In this document: positions 21,489-22,333 of the stretch, in pieces | Layout of the letters: each line of letters begins with the position of its first letter | Numbering within the stretch: the first letter of the stretch is position 1 | NCBI GenBank assembly: GCA_035544835.1 | Contig: DASZZV010000431.1 | Span: 1 to 22,333 of the forward strand | Reading direction: 5' to 3' | Length of the DNA stretch: 22,333 bases | Source: DASZZV01 sp035544835 | Lineage (GTDB): Bacteria > Acidobacteriota > Thermoanaerobaculia > Gp7-AA8 | The notes under the pieces: model-generated | Seen by the model: the letters and a program-made list of their open reading frames with translations, nothing else | What the model was told of the DNA's origin: nothing | Database searches by the model: none | Position numbers and translations under genes: made by a program

Positions 21489-22333
21489 TTACCAGATGGC
21501 GCAGCGCTTCGCCTCCTCGCGCACCATCCTGCTGTTTTCGGCGCAGCCCCACGCCTTCCGAAACGCCGGCATATTCGAAGTCGTGCCGTTGACGCGGAAC
21601 GGTCCCTGGGCGTGAGGATCGACCAGAGCGCGGCGAGTCTGTTCTTCCGACGCCATGTTCTCTCCCCAGACCTGTGAGAATCCGAGAAAGAAGCGCTGCT
21701 CGGGAGTGAAGCCGTCGATGTTCTCCCGTGACTTGCCTTCCAGGGACTTCTCATATGCCGCCAGGGCCAGCGTCGCGCCGCCGAGGTCGGCGATGGCTTC
21801 GCCAGTCACCAGCTTGCCGTTGGTGTTCATACCGGGGGCGACATTGAACTCACCGTACTGGGTAACGATGCAGTTGGCCCTGGCCCCGAAATTCTTGAGA
21901 TCCTCAGCCGTCCACCAGTCGCGTAGATTCCCGTCGGCGTCGAACTTCGCTCCTTGGTCATCGAAGCCATGGGTCATCTCGTGCCCGATCACCGTCCCAA
22001 TGCCACCGTAGTTATAAGCGTCATCGGCGTTCGGGTCATAGAAGGGCGGCTGCAGAATGCCAGCCGGGAAAGTGATGTTGTTTCGCGACGGGTTGTAACT
22101 GGCATTGACAGTGGATGAAGAGTAATTCCATTCACCCGGGTCATCCGGTTTCCCGATCCGCGCAACACCGTGGGAGAAGTTCCAACTGCGTGAGTTGATG
22201 AGATTCCGAGCGTAAGAATCCTTCGAAATGTCGAGCGTGGAGTAGTCGCGCAACTTCGCCGGAGAGCCGATGCGGCGGGCGAAGGCGTTCAATTTCTGAA
22301 TCGCCGCCATTTTGGTCGGCTGCGTCATCCAGT
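21489..22333 (-). CDS. M13-family (neprilysin-like) zinc metallopeptidase, C-terminal part
   Basis: C-terminal portion of a peptidase that cuts short peptides, usually periplasmic or surface-anchored in bacteria. The frame is open to the window edge; the codon before the first ATG (22328) encodes Trp, giving WMTQPTK, an internal family sequence, so the N-terminal part (normally about 400 residues more) lies outside. Numbering from that ATG: substrate-binding NASY at 75-78 (NAYY in relatives), zinc motif HEMTH at 116-120 within VIGHEMTHGFDDQGAKFD, and the third ligand in GEAIADLGG (176-184). The conserved disulfide-type C-terminus ends in CAIW. The protein ends at the normal family terminus, and a strong terminator follows at once. 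Confidence 0.95.
   Translation of the reverse strand, partial: WMTQPTKMAAIQKLNAFARRIGSPAKLRDYSTLDISKDSYARNLINSRSWNFSHGVARIGKPDDPGEWNYSSSTVNASYNPSRNNITFPAGILQPPFYDPNADDAYNYGGIGTVIGHEMTHGFDDQGAKFDADGNLRDWWTAEDLKNFGARANCIVTQYGEFNVAPGMNTNGKLVTGEAIADLGGATLALAAYEKSLEGKSRENIDGFTPEQRFFLGFSQVWGENMASEEQTRRALVDPHAQGPFRVNGTTSNMPAFRKAWGCAENSRMVREEAKRCAIW

Overview
The window is about 60% GC and reads as a piece of a bacterial chromosome from an uncultured-type soil or sediment lineage. The gene set (trpS-scpA coupling, an M13 metallopeptidase, a DUF4388/SPOR fusion, a cNMP-FHA protein) and several intergenic palindromic repeats fit Acidobacteriota or a neighbouring phylum best. That placement is an inference from gene content; no rRNA gene is present to confirm it.

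Layout. (1) 1-1552, minus strand: the N-terminal part of scpA, cut by the window edge, translationally coupled to trpS. (2) 1680-2028, minus: an intact VapB-type antitoxin followed by only the tail of its VapC toxin. (3) 2132-3931, minus: a large exported protein with Ig-like domains and an M15-like peptidase core. (4) about 4000-7176: an accessory island holding a small plus-strand gene broken by two single-base shifts, a stand-alone HNH endonuclease gene, an intact antitoxin/ParE-RelE toxin pair, two very short ORFs separated by one in-frame stop, a frameshifted antitoxin-like gene, and hairpin repeats. (5) 7217-19140, minus: a long co-directional housekeeping block. In transcription order it is a 170-aa membrane protein, uvrB, uvrC, a DUF4388-TM-SPOR protein, a DUF4126 membrane protein, a YacP-like NYN protein, the RNase P RNA (rnpB), an S66 LD-carboxypeptidase, a cNMP/FHA protein and recG. 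Many of these genes overlap or nearly touch. (6) 19215-20982, plus: a single-domain response regulator and a saccharopine dehydrogenase-like oxidoreductase. (7) 20983-22333: a repeat-rich gap, an intrinsic terminator, and the C-terminal part of an M13 metallopeptidase on the minus strand that runs off the window.

The housekeeping block combines DNA repair (UvrB, UvrC, RecG), RNA processing (rnpB, YacP-like) and cell-envelope or division functions (S66 peptidase, SPOR protein). All the broken genes lie in the accessory part (1.7-7.1 kb); every complete housekeeping frame is open. No CRISPR array, prophage, transposase or tRNA was seen. The most unusual items are the hidden 33+51-codon ORF pair at 6397-6654, the toxin-deleted VapBC locus, and two composite palindromic elements (16511-16632 and 20987-21116).
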